Shown: positions 8,613-17,638, counted from the stretch's first letter. The stretch: 64,000 nucleotides of DNA from Ruminococcus sp. (GCF_024692365.1 NZ_JAILMR010000130.1:124001-188000); one strand, 5' to 3'. Made by a program: numbers and translations. Notes: a model not told the origin generated them from the sequence alone.

Positions 8613-9842
8613 ATGAATTCATTGACCGTAAAGATACTTGCGGCTCTGGTTTCTATTTTGATGATAACCACCATAAGCACTCAGGTGTATTATTTTCTGC
8701 ATGATAAACACGATACCGAAGAAGCAGTGCTTGCCACTGTTAACGAGGATATCGTGTTTGACGGTATAATCGTAAGGGACGAAAGTGTTGTAACTTACAA
8801 CGGAGGCGGTATCCTTGATTATAAGTATCCTGACGGAAGCAAAGTCTCGGTAAACAGCACTATCGCTGAGGTATTTCCTAATGAAAAGGCAATATATGCC
8901 AGGGACAGGATTGCTGAGATAGATGCTGAGATAGAACAGCTTGAAAAAGCTCAGGATCCGTCTATTACTAATTATGCCGAGCCAGATGCTCTTATATCAG
9001 GCATGAAGAATGGTTATAACGATCTTCTTGAATCGGTGGAGAAAAGGGAACTTGACAGGATCCCCGATATCAGATCGAGAATTGCACTCAACAGCAATAT
9101 GTACAGCGTGATAACCGGTACGGAAGCAGGATTTTCAGATGCTATTGAAACACTGAAAAGTGAGCGTAACAAACTCATGGATATGGCTACCACCCCGGAT
9201 GATGTAATAAAGTCTGACAAGACCGGATATTTCGTATCTTATGCTGATGGCTATGAGGATTCGCTTAAAATTTCCGATGTTGGTAATATAAGTGAGAGTG
9301 ATATCCGTGATGTCATAAAGGGTGGAAAGTCAGCGCCTGCCAATGCGATTGGCAAGACTTTTGACAGCTATAACTGTAAGATCGTCGGCATAGTTAAGGC
9401 GGATTCAAGGATCACAGACGATGCTGATGTTTCACTGAAGCTGAATTCTTCCAGAACAGTATACAACTGTAAGGTTGATTCGATAAAAACGAGCGGCGAG
9501 AATATGATCGTTGTTCTTGACTGTGACAGGGTGGATCAGACACTTGTGGATTCAAGAGTGCTTTCTGCAAAGCTTATTTTTGACGAGTATCAGGGTATCA
9601 AAGTTCCAAGAAGCGCACTCAGGTTCCAGGGGAACGAGAAGGGTGTATATGTTATTCTGGGCAAGGATGTTTCTTTCAAGAAGATAAAGGTCATCTATGA
9701 GGGTGACGATTTCGTTCTTTCGGAGAATACTTCTGATGAAGATTACCTGTTGCTTTACGATCAAATTCTGCTAGAGGTGGTATCAAACAAAGATGTGTCA
9801 GTCAACAGCGAGACCGATGGGGATACAGGATCCTCAGAATGA
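8613..9842 (+). CDS. HlyD-like membrane-anchored protein of the sepF neighbourhood
   Basis: A 409-aa protein with a single N-terminal membrane segment (about residues 7-28). The rest is predicted extracytoplasmic, with a barrel-sandwich-like start (DIVFDGIIVRDESVVTYNGGGILDYKYPDGSKV) and a central helical hairpin region near residues 90-190 (RDRIAEIDAEIEQLEKAQ). Beta-rich segments follow. This architecture is like HlyD/membrane-fusion adaptor proteins. No transporter gene lies beside it; it sits between hfq and yggS-sepF, a position I recall for such proteins in Clostridia. Its role is unknown, possibly envelope or division related. AAGGAAG at 8596 precedes ATG 8613. Confidence 0.65.
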   Translation: MNSLTVKILAALVSILMITTISTQVYYFLHDKHDTEEAVLATVNEDIVFDGIIVRDESVVTYNGGGILDYKYPDGSKVSVNSTIAEVFPNEKAIYARDRIAEIDAEIEQLEKAQDPSITNYAEPDALISGMKNGYNDLLESVEKRELDRIPDIRSRIALNSNMYSVITGTEAGFSDAIETLKSERNKLMDMATTPDDVIKSDKTGYFVSYADGYEDSLKISDVGNISESDIRDVIKGGKSAPANAIGKTFDSYNCKIVGIVKADSRITDDADVSLKLNSSRTVYNCKVDSIKTSGENMIVVLDCDRVDQTLVDSRVLSAKLIFDEYQGIKVPRSALRFQGNEKGVYVILGKDVSFKKIKVIYEGDDFVLSENTSDEDYLLLYDQILLEVVSNKDVSVNSETDGDTGSSE

Positions 9843-10533
9843 GTTCGGTGAAGTATTGGAAAACTATAAACGCATTTGTGAAAATGTGGAAAATGCAAGA
9901 GCCAAATACCGCAGCAGTGATGAAAAGATAGACATTATGGCTGTTACAAAGACTGTTGCACCTGAAAAGATCAACTTCGCGATAGAGCAGGGTATTACTC
10001 TGCTGGGCGAAAACAGAGTTCAGGAATATCTTTCAAAAAAGGACAGCTATATCAAAACAGCGCAGGTGCATATGATAGGTCGCCTGCAAACCAATAAGGT
10101 CAAATATATAATCAACGAAGTCGCAATGATACAGTCAGTTGACAGTATCAAGCTCGCAAAAGAGATAAACAGACTTGCCGAAAAGAACGGCAGAACCATG
10201 GATGTACTGCTTGAAATAAATATCGGCGATGAAGCGAGCAAAAGCGGTGTTGCGGCAGAGGGGCTGGATGAGCTCATCTATGAGACCGCACAGCTTGAAA
10301 ACGTCCGTATCAAAGGATTGATGGCTATACCGCCCGTTGGCTGCGGTGAGGATATGTTCGACCGTATGCACAGCATTTTTCTCCGTGTAAAGGAAAAATC
10401 TGTGCCCAACGTTTCCATGGATATACTTTCGATGGGAATGTCAGGAGATTATGAGCTTGCTATTAAGCACGGCTCAAACCTCGTTCGTATAGGTACTGCA
10501 CTGTTCGGTGCCAGAAATTATTTGGAGGGTTAG
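9817..10533 (+). CDS. YggS-family PLP-binding protein (PLP homeostasis)
   Basis: Fold-type III pyridoxal-phosphate protein of the YggS/YlmE/PROSC family, which buffers PLP and has no assigned enzymatic reaction. From ATG 9817 the product is 238 aa with the PLP lysine in IMAVTKT (Lys45), the GENRVQEY motif, HMIGRLQTNKVKY, and the phosphate-binding LSMGMSGDYELAIKHGSNLVRIG. An upstream ATG at 9793 has no better ribosome-binding site; both overlap the preceding gene. Placement directly before sepF matches the ylmE-ylmF order of Firmicutes. Confidence 0.92.
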   Translation: MGIQDPQNEFGEVLENYKRICENVENARAKYRSSDEKIDIMAVTKTVAPEKINFAIEQGITLLGENRVQEYLSKKDSYIKTAQVHMIGRLQTNKVKYIINEVAMIQSVDSIKLAKEINRLAEKNGRTMDVLLEINIGDEASKSGVAAEGLDELIYETAQLENVRIKGLMAIPPVGCGEDMFDRMHSIFLRVKEKSVPNVSMDILSMGMSGDYELAIKHGSNLVRIGTALFGARNYLEG

Positions 10534-10536
10534 AAA

Positions 10537-11130
10537 ATGGGCATATTAAAAGGTTTTACAAATCTTTTTATAGGTGAAGACGAATCCGACGAAATAGATT
10601 TCAGTCAGGATTTCGGTTCGCCGAAGAACAGCAAAGCGTCCTCTTCAAAGGATGGCTTATTTGATGATGATTCCAACAGTTTTAAATCCAAGTCAGGTGC
10701 ACGCTCAAAAGATAACGATGTCTTCACAGAAAGACCCTTTACTTTTGAGGAAAGCTTTAACAGATCAAGTTCCGGGAGTGATTCCGCTTTCAGCACATCA
10801 GGCTCGGCAAATAAATTTGAGGGGGAGCATACTATGAGTTTTGATCAGACAACTACGTTACAGATCGTACTTGCAAGACCTGTTGATTTCTCCGAGGTAA
10901 GAAGCATCGGCGACGACATAAATGCTTTTAAAACAGTTATTCTTAATCTTGAAATGGTAAAGAGCGATGACGCAAAGAGAATACTTGATTTCCTCTCGGG
11001 CGTTGCTTACGCAAACAAGGCACAGATAAAAATGATGGCTCAGAAAACTTTTGCTATCATGTCAAAGAATGTCAAGTTCGATGGCAAGGATCTGCTTACT
11101 GAGCTTGAAAACAATGGTTACAGCTTCTGA
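10537..11130 (+). CDS. sepF: Cell division protein SepF
   Basis: FtsZ-bundling and membrane-anchoring division protein. The 197-aa product starts with an amphipathic membrane-targeting helix (MGILKGFTNLF), then a Ser/Asp-rich disordered linker to about residue 95. The conserved SepF domain follows (TTLQIVLARPVDFSEV … IGDDINAFKTVILNLE … RILDFLSGVAYA). GGAGGG lies 7 bases before the ATG, and the gene follows yggS by 3 bases. Its stop overlaps the ylmH start by one base. The linker is longer than in many SepF proteins. Confidence 0.95.
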   Translation: MGILKGFTNLFIGEDESDEIDFSQDFGSPKNSKASSSKDGLFDDDSNSFKSKSGARSKDNDVFTERPFTFEESFNRSSSGSDSAFSTSGSANKFEGEHTMSFDQTTTLQIVLARPVDFSEVRSIGDDINAFKTVILNLEMVKSDDAKRILDFLSGVAYANKAQIKMMAQKTFAIMSKNVKFDGKDLLTELENNGYSF

Positions 11131-11912
11131 TGAAGCTTAGGAATTTTTCATTCCTGAATGATCCGAGCGATGACGATAAGCGACTGCTTTCAACGTTTCT
11201 TGACTGGACGGAAATGGCAGACGAAAAATACATAACTAAGTTTTCTGCATTCCTTGATGAAAGGCAGTGCAGACTTTGTGAAAAGGTTATGGCTTCGGTA
11301 AAATACGAAAATTACTTGCTGTGGGGCGGATATGAGAACGCTGAGAGAAAGATGCTCTGTGTATATCCGCAGTATGGCAATGATGATATCATTAATTCTT
11401 ACCCGATGCAGGCGGTGACTTTCAGATACCGTACCGAGGACAAGCTCGATCACAGAGATTTTCTCGGATCCCTTATGGCACTTGGCATCACGCGCGGGTG
11501 CGTCGGTGATATCCTTGTTAATAGTGGAACGGCTTCAGTATTTGTAAAAGATACTATTGCACGTGATGTTCTTGGGATATCAAAGATAGGCAGAGTAGGC
11601 GTAAAAGCTGAGGAAGGCTTTGACCCGCATACTGTCAGAGAACCCGAATTTTGGGAAATAACAGGAACAGTTGCTTCACTCAGGCTTGACAGCGTGCTGT
11701 CACTTGCACTGAGGATCTCGAGAGAAAAAGCTTCTGCACTTATAAAAGGCGGTCTGGTTGAAGTTTCTCATGAAAAGACAGATCAGCCAAGCAGAACTGT
11801 TGAGGCAGGGGATAAGATCTCTGCGAGGGGGCACGGAAAGTTCCTGCTTAAATCCGTTGACGGAGTAAGTCATAAGGACAGAATTCATATTACTATTTGT
11901 AAATATATTTAG
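11130..11912 (+). CDS. ylmH: YlmH-family RNA-binding protein with S4 domain
   Basis: A 260-aa protein whose first 170 residues match the YlmH N-terminal region (FLDERQCRLCEKVM … MLCVYPQY … RDFLGSLMALGITRGCVGDI). An S4 RNA-binding domain follows at about 180-240 (LRLDSVLSLALRISREKASALIKGGLVEVSHE). Homologues act on stalled or split 50S ribosomes. The start overlaps the sepF stop (TGATG), implying translational coupling. The usual ylmG (YggT) gene between sepF and ylmH is absent here. Confidence 0.93.
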   Translation: MKLRNFSFLNDPSDDDKRLLSTFLDWTEMADEKYITKFSAFLDERQCRLCEKVMASVKYENYLLWGGYENAERKMLCVYPQYGNDDIINSYPMQAVTFRYRTEDKLDHRDFLGSLMALGITRGCVGDILVNSGTASVFVKDTIARDVLGISKIGRVGVKAEEGFDPHTVREPEFWEITGTVASLRLDSVLSLALRISREKASALIKGGLVEVSHEKTDQPSRTVEAGDKISARGHGKFLLKSVDGVSHKDRIHITICKYI

Positions 11913-11924
11913 GAGGACATAACA

Positions 11925-12731
11925 ATGATGACGGCAAAAAGTATCAAAAGTGCAGCTTTTGAATCTGAAAAAAATGGTTACAGCCCCGCACAGGTAGACA
12001 GATTTCTGGCTGAAGTAGCAAAAGAATTCGCAGCACTTGAAGCAGAAAATGCTGACAGTGAAGCTAAGATATCCAAGCTGGTAGAGAAAGTTAGCGAGTA
12101 TAAAGAGGACGAGGACGCTATCAAGGGTGCTCTTCTTTCTGCACAGAAGGAAGCAGCTAAGATCATCAACGATGCCAAAAATAAAGCAGCTGCAATTGTT
12201 GACAGTGCTAAGAGCGAGCAGAGAAAGCTTGCTGAGCAGTCCGCGGCAGAGTGTGAGAAGATTGTAAGAGAGCACAAGGAAAGATGCGCTGCTCTCATCA
12301 AGGAGAACACCGAGATCACCGAGCAGAAGATCAATGCACTCAGAGATGCTTATGATGAGGAGAAGGCTGCTTATGATGAGCTTAGAGCCGAGGTTACTTA
12401 CTTCAAGGCCGAGCTTACTTCACTCTATCAGGAGCAGATCAAGCTGGTTATGCAGCTTCCTACACTTACCGACGAGGAGCTTGAAGCTTACGAAAACGGT
12501 GAGGACGAGTATTACGATGACGAGGAAGAGTATGAGGACGTAAATGAAATGACCGAAGGTTTCGGTGATGATGACGTTGCACCTGTACAACCTGTTCAGC
12601 AGCCCGTACAGCAGGCAGCTCCTACTGCATCCACAGCAGAGCTTGACAAAGTCCTGAACACAGGCTCTTTTGATCCCGTAATACACAAGCCCAATCCCGA
12701 AGATCTCCAGTTCGGTAAAAAGAACGGTTAA
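11925..12731 (+). CDS. divIVA: DivIVA-family cell division/pole protein
   Basis: Curvature-sensing coiled-coil protein, 268 aa. The N-terminal lipid-binding segment (FESEKNGYSPAQVDRFLAEV) has the Gly-Tyr and Val-Asp-x-Phe-Leu signature of DivIVA. A long coiled coil follows (about 30-175). The C-terminal tail is highly acidic and Gln/Pro-rich (EDEYYDDEEEYEDV; VQPVQQPVQQAAP), probably disordered. AGGAGG at 11911-11916 precedes two consecutive ATGs; I use the first. The gene lies 12 bases after ylmH in the same operon. Confidence 0.93.
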   Translation: MMTAKSIKSAAFESEKNGYSPAQVDRFLAEVAKEFAALEAENADSEAKISKLVEKVSEYKEDEDAIKGALLSAQKEAAKIINDAKNKAAAIVDSAKSEQRKLAEQSAAECEKIVREHKERCAALIKENTEITEQKINALRDAYDEEKAAYDELRAEVTYFKAELTSLYQEQIKLVMQLPTLTDEELEAYENGEDEYYDDEEEYEDVNEMTEGFGDDDVAPVQPVQQPVQQAAPTASTAELDKVLNTGSFDPVIHKPNPEDLQFGKKNG

Positions 12732-12741
12732 TAGGTCTATG

Positions 12742-12768
12742 AAGGCTCTGTTTTTGCAGGGCCTTTTG
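12742..12768 (+). terminator. Weak terminator hairpin after divIVA
   Basis: AAGGCTCTG (12742-12750) pairs with CAGGGCCTT across a TTTTTG loop, followed by only a few T. Partial read-through into lspA is likely. Confidence 0.5.
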
Positions 12769-12802
12769 ATGGTTTAAAATACTCTTGGAGGGTAGGTGTG
12801 AA

Positions 12803-13312
12803 ATGTTCGCACTTTCACTTTTGCTGGCAGCATTTTTAATTGTAACAGATCAGGTGCTGAAAGCAGTGGTAAATAATAAGATCGAACTTGGCAGAGTTAT
12901 TGAAGTTATCAAGTTCGGTGATGCAAAGATATTCAGCTTGACACATATCAGAAATTCGGGAGCTGCTTGGAGCATTATGTCGGGAAAGACCTGGTTTCTG
13001 GTGTCACTTCCGATACTTGTGTGCATCGCTGGTATATTCTATATGTACAAGGTGCGTAAAGGCAGTAAGCTTGAAATAGTATCGGTTGCAATGATAATAG
13101 CAGGCGGTGTCGGTAATCTCATCGACAGAGTAAGAATGCATGAAGTCATTGACTACATCAAATTTGAGCCCATTGATTTCCCGATATTCAATTTTGCAGA
13201 CATCTGTATAGTTCTCGGAGCTATTTCATTCTGTCTTTCGATAGTAATTTCAGATGTCAAAAAAAGCAAAGCAGATAAACTTGACAAGAAAAAGGTAAAT
13301 GCAGATGCCTGA
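12803..13312 (+). CDS. lspA: Lipoprotein signal peptidase (signal peptidase II)
   Basis: Membrane aspartyl protease that cleaves prolipoprotein signal peptides after lipidation. From ATG 12803 (GGAGG at 12787) the protein has 169 aa and four predicted membrane segments. The catalytic aspartates are in GNLIDRV (Asp108) and FNFADICIVLG (Asp133), with the conserved IRNSGAAWS. The frame could be opened upstream from a TTG at 12785, but that codon overlaps the ribosome-binding site. The C-terminal tail is Lys-rich. The gene overlaps the following pseudouridine synthase by 14 bases. Confidence 0.95.
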   Translation: MFALSLLLAAFLIVTDQVLKAVVNNKIELGRVIEVIKFGDAKIFSLTHIRNSGAAWSIMSGKTWFLVSLPILVCIAGIFYMYKVRKGSKLEIVSVAMIIAGGVGNLIDRVRMHEVIDYIKFEPIDFPIFNFADICIVLGAISFCLSIVISDVKKSKADKLDKKKVNADA

Positions 13313-14219
13313 TCGTTTTGAATTCACCGCAGCAACTGAAAATATCGGCGAAAGGATAGATAAACTCCTCTCCATACAGCTGCCTGAAATGTCACGTTCT
13401 GCACTGCAAAAACTCGTTACTGACGGCTGTGTTATTGTTAACGGTAATTCTGTCAACAAGAATTACAAGATGAAGAATGGCGATATTGTCACGGTTGATA
13501 TTCCAGAACCCGAGGAACTTAAAGCTGAACCTCAGGATATTCCCATAGATATAGTCTATGAGGACGATTCACTTCTTGTGGTAAATAAACCTCAGGGAAT
13601 GGTAGTCCACCCCGCGGCTGGAAATCCCGATGGTACTCTTGTAAATGCACTGATGTACCACTGCAAAGGGAGATTATCGTCTATCAACGGCGTTATCCGC
13701 CCAGGTATCGTTCACAGGATAGATAAATTCACAAGCGGTCTGCTGATGGTCGCAAAGACTGATAAAGCCCATAATTTTCTGGCACAGCAGATAAAAGATC
13801 ACAGCTTCACACGTGAATACAACGCCATATGTGTCGGAAGGTTCAAAGACTTGACAGGTACTGTCAACGAACCTATCGGAAGAAGCAAATTCGACCGAAA
13901 GAAAATGTGCGTGACCTATCAGAACTGCAAAGAAGCTGTCACTCACTATGAAGTTCTTGAAGAACTTGGACAATATTCACTGGTAAAATTTCGGCTTGAA
14001 ACAGGACGAACTCACCAGATAAGAGTACATTCTGCTTTTATCGGCCATCCAGTGCTTGGAGATGATGTTTACGGCAAGGCATACAAAGGGCTTGACGGAC
14101 AGTGTCTTCATGCTAAAAAGCTGGGATTCATACATCCAGAAAGCGGTGAGTACATGGAATTCGACAGTGAATTGCCCGAATATTTTGTCAAGGTGCTTGA
14201 AAAGCTAAGGAAAGGATAA
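13299..14219 (+). CDS. RluD-family 23S rRNA pseudouridine synthase
   Basis: Isomerises uridine to pseudouridine in large-subunit rRNA. The 306-aa protein has an N-terminal S4 domain (GERIDKLLSIQLPEMSRSALQKLV) and the RluA-type catalytic domain with the active Asp142 in HRIDKFTSGLLM. RLETGRTHQIRVH and HPVLGDDVYG complete the signature. Start ATG 13299 overlaps the lspA end; an in-frame ATG at 13305 is an alternative. The lspA-rluD adjacency is conserved in Firmicutes. RluD is the closest match, but target uridines cannot be read from sequence. Confidence 0.92.
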   Translation: MQMPDRFEFTAATENIGERIDKLLSIQLPEMSRSALQKLVTDGCVIVNGNSVNKNYKMKNGDIVTVDIPEPEELKAEPQDIPIDIVYEDDSLLVVNKPQGMVVHPAAGNPDGTLVNALMYHCKGRLSSINGVIRPGIVHRIDKFTSGLLMVAKTDKAHNFLAQQIKDHSFTREYNAICVGRFKDLTGTVNEPIGRSKFDRKKMCVTYQNCKEAVTHYEVLEELGQYSLVKFRLETGRTHQIRVHSAFIGHPVLGDDVYGKAYKGLDGQCLHAKKLGFIHPESGEYMEFDSELPEYFVKVLEKLRKG

Positions 14220-14227
14220 CATTTTTA

Positions 14228-15046
14228 ATGTTTGAAGATATAAACAAGGTATTGCTGATAACCGATATGGACGGCACATTCCTGCCGTCAAGCAAAATAC
14301 CGGGGCAGCGAAGCATTGAAGCGATAGCAGATTTTCAGCGTAAAGGCGGAAAATTTTCCATCGCAACAGGCAGAGCTATCCAGGCGGCGCAGCAGTATTT
14401 TGAATCATTCAGTGTCAATTGTCCAATCATCATGAGCAACGGAGGAATGGTCTATGACCTGAAATCCAAAACTCAGATACATGATGTTTTTGTACCCAAC
14501 TTCACGAGAGATATCGTCTCCGAGATACTCAGAGATAATCCCGATGTTGGTTGTGAAGTACTTACACTTGACGCTGTATATGTTCCGCAGATGACTCCGC
14601 TGGAAGCAAAACACAATGTCATCTGTAAAGTAAAACCCGTTTTGTGCGGGGTTGATGAAATGCCTGGCGATTGGTACAAAGTGCTCTTCGCCATTGAACC
14701 CGAAAAGATGGATAGACTTATGGATTACGTAGAGAAACGCTGCTGGACAGGCGTAGACTTTGTCAGAAGTGCTCCCGAGTATTATGAGATCCTTCCACAG
14801 AATATTTCGAAGGGTTCGGCTCTTGAAAAAATGCGGTCGCTCTGCGGCATGGAGGATTACACCTTCGTTGCAATGGGCGATTACAATAATGATATTGAAA
14901 TGCTCCAGGCTGCCGATGTGGCTATATGTCCTTCAAACGCAGTAGAGGAAGTCAAGAAGGTCTGCGACCTTGTGCTTGATGTTTCCTGCGAAGAGGACGC
15001 TGTTGCAGCGGCACTTGAGTATATATACGGACGTCTGGGTATATGA
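14228..15046 (+). CDS. HAD-superfamily (Cof-type) phosphatase
   Basis: A 272-aa Cof-subfamily HAD hydrolase. Motif I is TDMDGTFLPSS with nucleophile Asp13 and Asp15, motif II is ATGRAIQAA, and motif III/IV is the C-terminal KGSALEKM … MGDYNNDIEML. The large C2-type cap lies between residues about 85 and 190. Such enzymes dephosphorylate small sugar phosphates or cofactors; the substrate cannot be predicted. It lies 8 bases after the pseudouridine synthase. Confidence 0.92.
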   Translation: MFEDINKVLLITDMDGTFLPSSKIPGQRSIEAIADFQRKGGKFSIATGRAIQAAQQYFESFSVNCPIIMSNGGMVYDLKSKTQIHDVFVPNFTRDIVSEILRDNPDVGCEVLTLDAVYVPQMTPLEAKHNVICKVKPVLCGVDEMPGDWYKVLFAIEPEKMDRLMDYVEKRCWTGVDFVRSAPEYYEILPQNISKGSALEKMRSLCGMEDYTFVAMGDYNNDIEMLQAADVAICPSNAVEEVKKVCDLVLDVSCEEDAVAAALEYIYGRLGI

Positions 15047-15166
15047 CTGTAAGACATAGAAGCCGCGTGTATGTGAAGCCATGTGTGCTCGGCAGAATGT
15101 ATGCGTATCTTCGTGCCACGGCATTACAGACAGTCCGAAACAATCAGATAATTTGGAGGTTTTTTT

Positions 15167-16006
15167 ATGGACGCTACACTTAAAAAACAGCTTGAGATAA
15201 CTGCCACCAAGGTACGTCTCGGCATAATCGAGGGCGTTTATAACGCTAAGTCGGGTCATCCCGGCGGCTCTCTTTCGATAGCCGATCTGTTGACCTATCT
15301 TTATTTTGCTAAACTGAATGTATATCCCGATAAGCCTGATGAGGCAAGCAGAGACAGATTTGTTCTGTCCAAGGGTCACACTGCACCCGCTCTGTATTCC
15401 ACACTGGCTCAGAAGGGATTTTTCCCAGAGGAAGAGCTTAAGAGCCTGAGACATATCGGAGCTCTGCTCCAGGGTCATCCCTGCATACATATCCCCGGTG
15501 TTGATATGTCTTCCGGTTCTCTCGGACAGGGCGTATCTGTAGCTGCCGGTATGGCACTTTCAGCTAAGTATCAGGGTGCCAACTACAAGGTTTACACTGT
15601 TCTCGGCGACGGCGAGATACAGGAAGGTCAGGTATGGGAGGCTTCAATGTTTGCCGCTCACTACAAGCTTGACAATCTCGTTATGATCGTTGATAACAAC
15701 GGTCTCCAGATCGATGGTAAGGTAAGCGATGTAATGTCTCCTTATCCGATAGTTGACAAGTTCAAGGCTTTCGGTCTTCACGTTATCGAAGCTGATGCTC
15801 ATGACTTTGATTCCCTTGATAAGGCTTTCAACGAGGCTGAAACTGTTTGCGGACAGCCCACTGTCATCGTTATGAAGAGTACAAAGGGCAAGGGCGTTTC
15901 CTTCATGGAGGATAACGTTTCATGGCATGGTACAGCACCTAATGCCGAGCAGTATGCACAGGCTGTTGAGGAGCTTACCGCACATCTGAAAGAACTGGAG
16001 GGCTAA
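15167..16006 (+). CDS. Transketolase, N-terminal subunit
   Basis: The thiamine-diphosphate-binding half of a split transketolase, 279 aa, of the non-oxidative pentose phosphate pathway. It contains NAKSGHPGGSLS, LSKGHTAPALY, SGSLGQGVSVAAGMA and the ThDP motif GDGEIQEGQVWEASMFAAHYKLDNL … DNNGLQIDG. GGAGG stands just before the TTTTTTT that leads into the ATG. It is followed after 3 bases by its C-terminal partner. The 120-base upstream gap shows no convincing promoter. Confidence 0.96.
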   Translation: MDATLKKQLEITATKVRLGIIEGVYNAKSGHPGGSLSIADLLTYLYFAKLNVYPDKPDEASRDRFVLSKGHTAPALYSTLAQKGFFPEEELKSLRHIGALLQGHPCIHIPGVDMSSGSLGQGVSVAAGMALSAKYQGANYKVYTVLGDGEIQEGQVWEASMFAAHYKLDNLVMIVDNNGLQIDGKVSDVMSPYPIVDKFKAFGLHVIEADAHDFDSLDKAFNEAETVCGQPTVIVMKSTKGKGVSFMEDNVSWHGTAPNAEQYAQAVEELTAHLKELEG

Positions 16007-16009
16007 GTC

Positions 16010-16957
16010 ATGGCTGATGTAAAGAAGATAGCAACTAGAGAAAGCTACGGCAATGCGCTTGCTGAGCTTGGTGATAAGTATGATAAGCTGGTAGTTCTGG
16101 ATGCCGACCTGGCAGCAGCTACCAAGACAGGTATCTTCAAGAAGAAGTTCCCTGACAGACATTTTGACTGCGGTATCGCAGAGAGCAATATGATGAGCGT
16201 GGCTGCAGGTATGGCTGCAACAGGTCTGATACCTTTTGCTTCCACATTTGCAATGTTCGCAGCAGGCAGAGCATTCGAGCAGGTAAGAAACTCCATCGGT
16301 TATCCTCACCTGAATGTTAAGATCGGTGCTACTCACGCAGGTATCTCTGTTGGTGAGGACGGCGCTACACACCAGTGCAACGAGGATATCGCTCTGATGA
16401 GAACTATCCCCGGCATGACCGTTATCAATCCTGCCGATGATACCGAAGCAAGAGCAGCTGTTGAAGCAGCTATCCTGCACGAGGGTCCCGTTTATATGCG
16501 TTTCGGCAGACTTGCTGCTCCTGTTATCAACGACCCTGCAACTTACAAGTTTGAACTTGGCAAGGGCGTTCAGCTGAGAGACGGCAAGGACATCGCAATA
16601 TTCGCAACAGGTCTGATGGTAGGCGAGGCTATTGAGGCTGCTAAGACTCTTGCTGATGAGGGTATCGATGCTGCTGTTATCAATATCCACACCATCAAGC
16701 CCATCGATGAGGATATCATCGTAAAGAATGCGCAGAAGTGCGGTGTTGTTCTGACAGTTGAAGAGCACAGCATCATCGGCGGTTTGGGTTCTGCTGTTGC
16801 AGACGTTCTGACTGCAAAGTGCCCCACAAAGCAGTTCAGGATAGGCGTGAACGACGAGTTTGGTCACTCAGGTCCCGCAGTTGATCTGCTGAAGGAGTTC
16901 GGTCTTTGTGCTGAAAACATCGTTGCTAAGGCAAAGGAAGCTGTAAAGGCTAAGTAA
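16010..16957 (+). CDS. Transketolase, C-terminal subunit
   Basis: The pyrimidine-binding and C-terminal half of split transketolase, 315 aa. It carries DADLAAATKT, the ThDP-activating glutamate region DCGIAESNMMSVAAGMAATG, FAMFAAGRAFEQVRN, THAGISVGEDGATHQ and the C-terminal fold (VLTVEEHSIIGGLGSAVAD). It should assemble with the preceding subunit to transfer two-carbon ketol units between sugar phosphates. A strong terminator follows the stop. Confidence 0.96.
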   Translation: MADVKKIATRESYGNALAELGDKYDKLVVLDADLAAATKTGIFKKKFPDRHFDCGIAESNMMSVAAGMAATGLIPFASTFAMFAAGRAFEQVRNSIGYPHLNVKIGATHAGISVGEDGATHQCNEDIALMRTIPGMTVINPADDTEARAAVEAAILHEGPVYMRFGRLAAPVINDPATYKFELGKGVQLRDGKDIAIFATGLMVGEAIEAAKTLADEGIDAAVINIHTIKPIDEDIIVKNAQKCGVVLTVEEHSIIGGLGSAVADVLTAKCPTKQFRIGVNDEFGHSGPAVDLLKEFGLCAENIVAKAKEAVKAK

Positions 16958-16974
16958 TTTACTTAATACTATCA

Positions 16975-17019
16975 CACCCCTGTGTATTTCTGAGTAGAAT
17001 ACACAGGGGTGATTTTTTT
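16975..17019 (+). terminator. Strong terminator of the transketolase operon, overlapping the yunB start
   Basis: A perfect 14-bp stem (16975-16988 with 16998-17011) with a 9-base loop is followed by A and seven T. The 3' arm contains AGGGGTG, which is also the apparent ribosome-binding site of the next gene, and the T-tract ends in its TTG start codon. Confidence 0.9.
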
Positions 17020-17638
17020 GAGCAGAAAACGAGTATCACGAAAATGCAAAGCGTCCTATATCATACTTGTTATCCTGGTTGTCATAATTGTGACGGGGAT
17101 ATGTATCGTCGGAGAACTTCGCGAACATCTTGCAGAAATTGCTGAATACCGCAGCAGGGAAGCCGCAACGGATATAATCACAGCCGCAGTTGACAGAACG
17201 ATCTCACGATGTCCCTGCTGTGATATCTACAAACTTTCCACCGATGAAAAAGGCAAAGTCCTTTCCGCACAGCTTAATGCTGATTCAGCTAACAGAGTAA
17301 AAAACATACTCACCGCAGAAGTAGAAAAAGAACTTAATAAACTTGACGAAGATGGGATACCCATTCCCATCGGAACTCTGATCGGCGTTCCTTTACCTGC
17401 AATTGGCAATAACTCAGTTGACCTTAGTGTTCAGCAGATAGGCGCAGTAAAGAGCGAATTTCGATCGACACTTGAAACTGCAGGAATAAACCAGTCCCGC
17501 CTTACGGTTTACGCTGTTGTCACCGTAGATATACGAGCCATTCTTCCAAATGGTCACACAGATATCAGTGTCACAGAGGAACATATCATAACCGACTGCC
17601 TTATTATCGGGGAAGTTCCGAAGTCATGTTTTGTATGA
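17018..17638 (+). CDS. yunB: Sporulation protein YunB
   Basis: A 206-aa protein with one N-terminal membrane segment (SYIILVILVVIIVTGICIV) and an extracytoplasmic region. The YunB features are AATDIITAAVDRTIS, a KILT-like NILTAEVEKELN stretch, IPIGTLIGVPLPAIGNN and LSVQQIGAVKSEFRSTLETAGINQS. In Bacillus it is a mother-cell (sigma-E) sporulation protein. I place the start at TTG 17018, 5 bases after AGGGGTGA (17005-17012); a GTG at 17009 would lie inside that site. The first bases are part of the preceding terminator hairpin, so expression from transketolase read-through should be blocked at translation. Confidence 0.88.
   Translation: MSRKRVSRKCKASYIILVILVVIIVTGICIVGELREHLAEIAEYRSREAATDIITAAVDRTISRCPCCDIYKLSTDEKGKVLSAQLNADSANRVKNILTAEVEKELNKLDEDGIPIPIGTLIGVPLPAIGNNSVDLSVQQIGAVKSEFRSTLETAGINQSRLTVYAVVTVDIRAILPNGHTDISVTEEHIITDCLIIGEVPKSCFV

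Noticed and set aside
15043..15183. 46-codon frame starting with ATGA at the HAD gene stop
   Set aside because: The product is Arg/Val/Tyr-rich, has no ribosome-binding site and runs through the transketolase start out of frame. Chance overlap is more likely than a gene.
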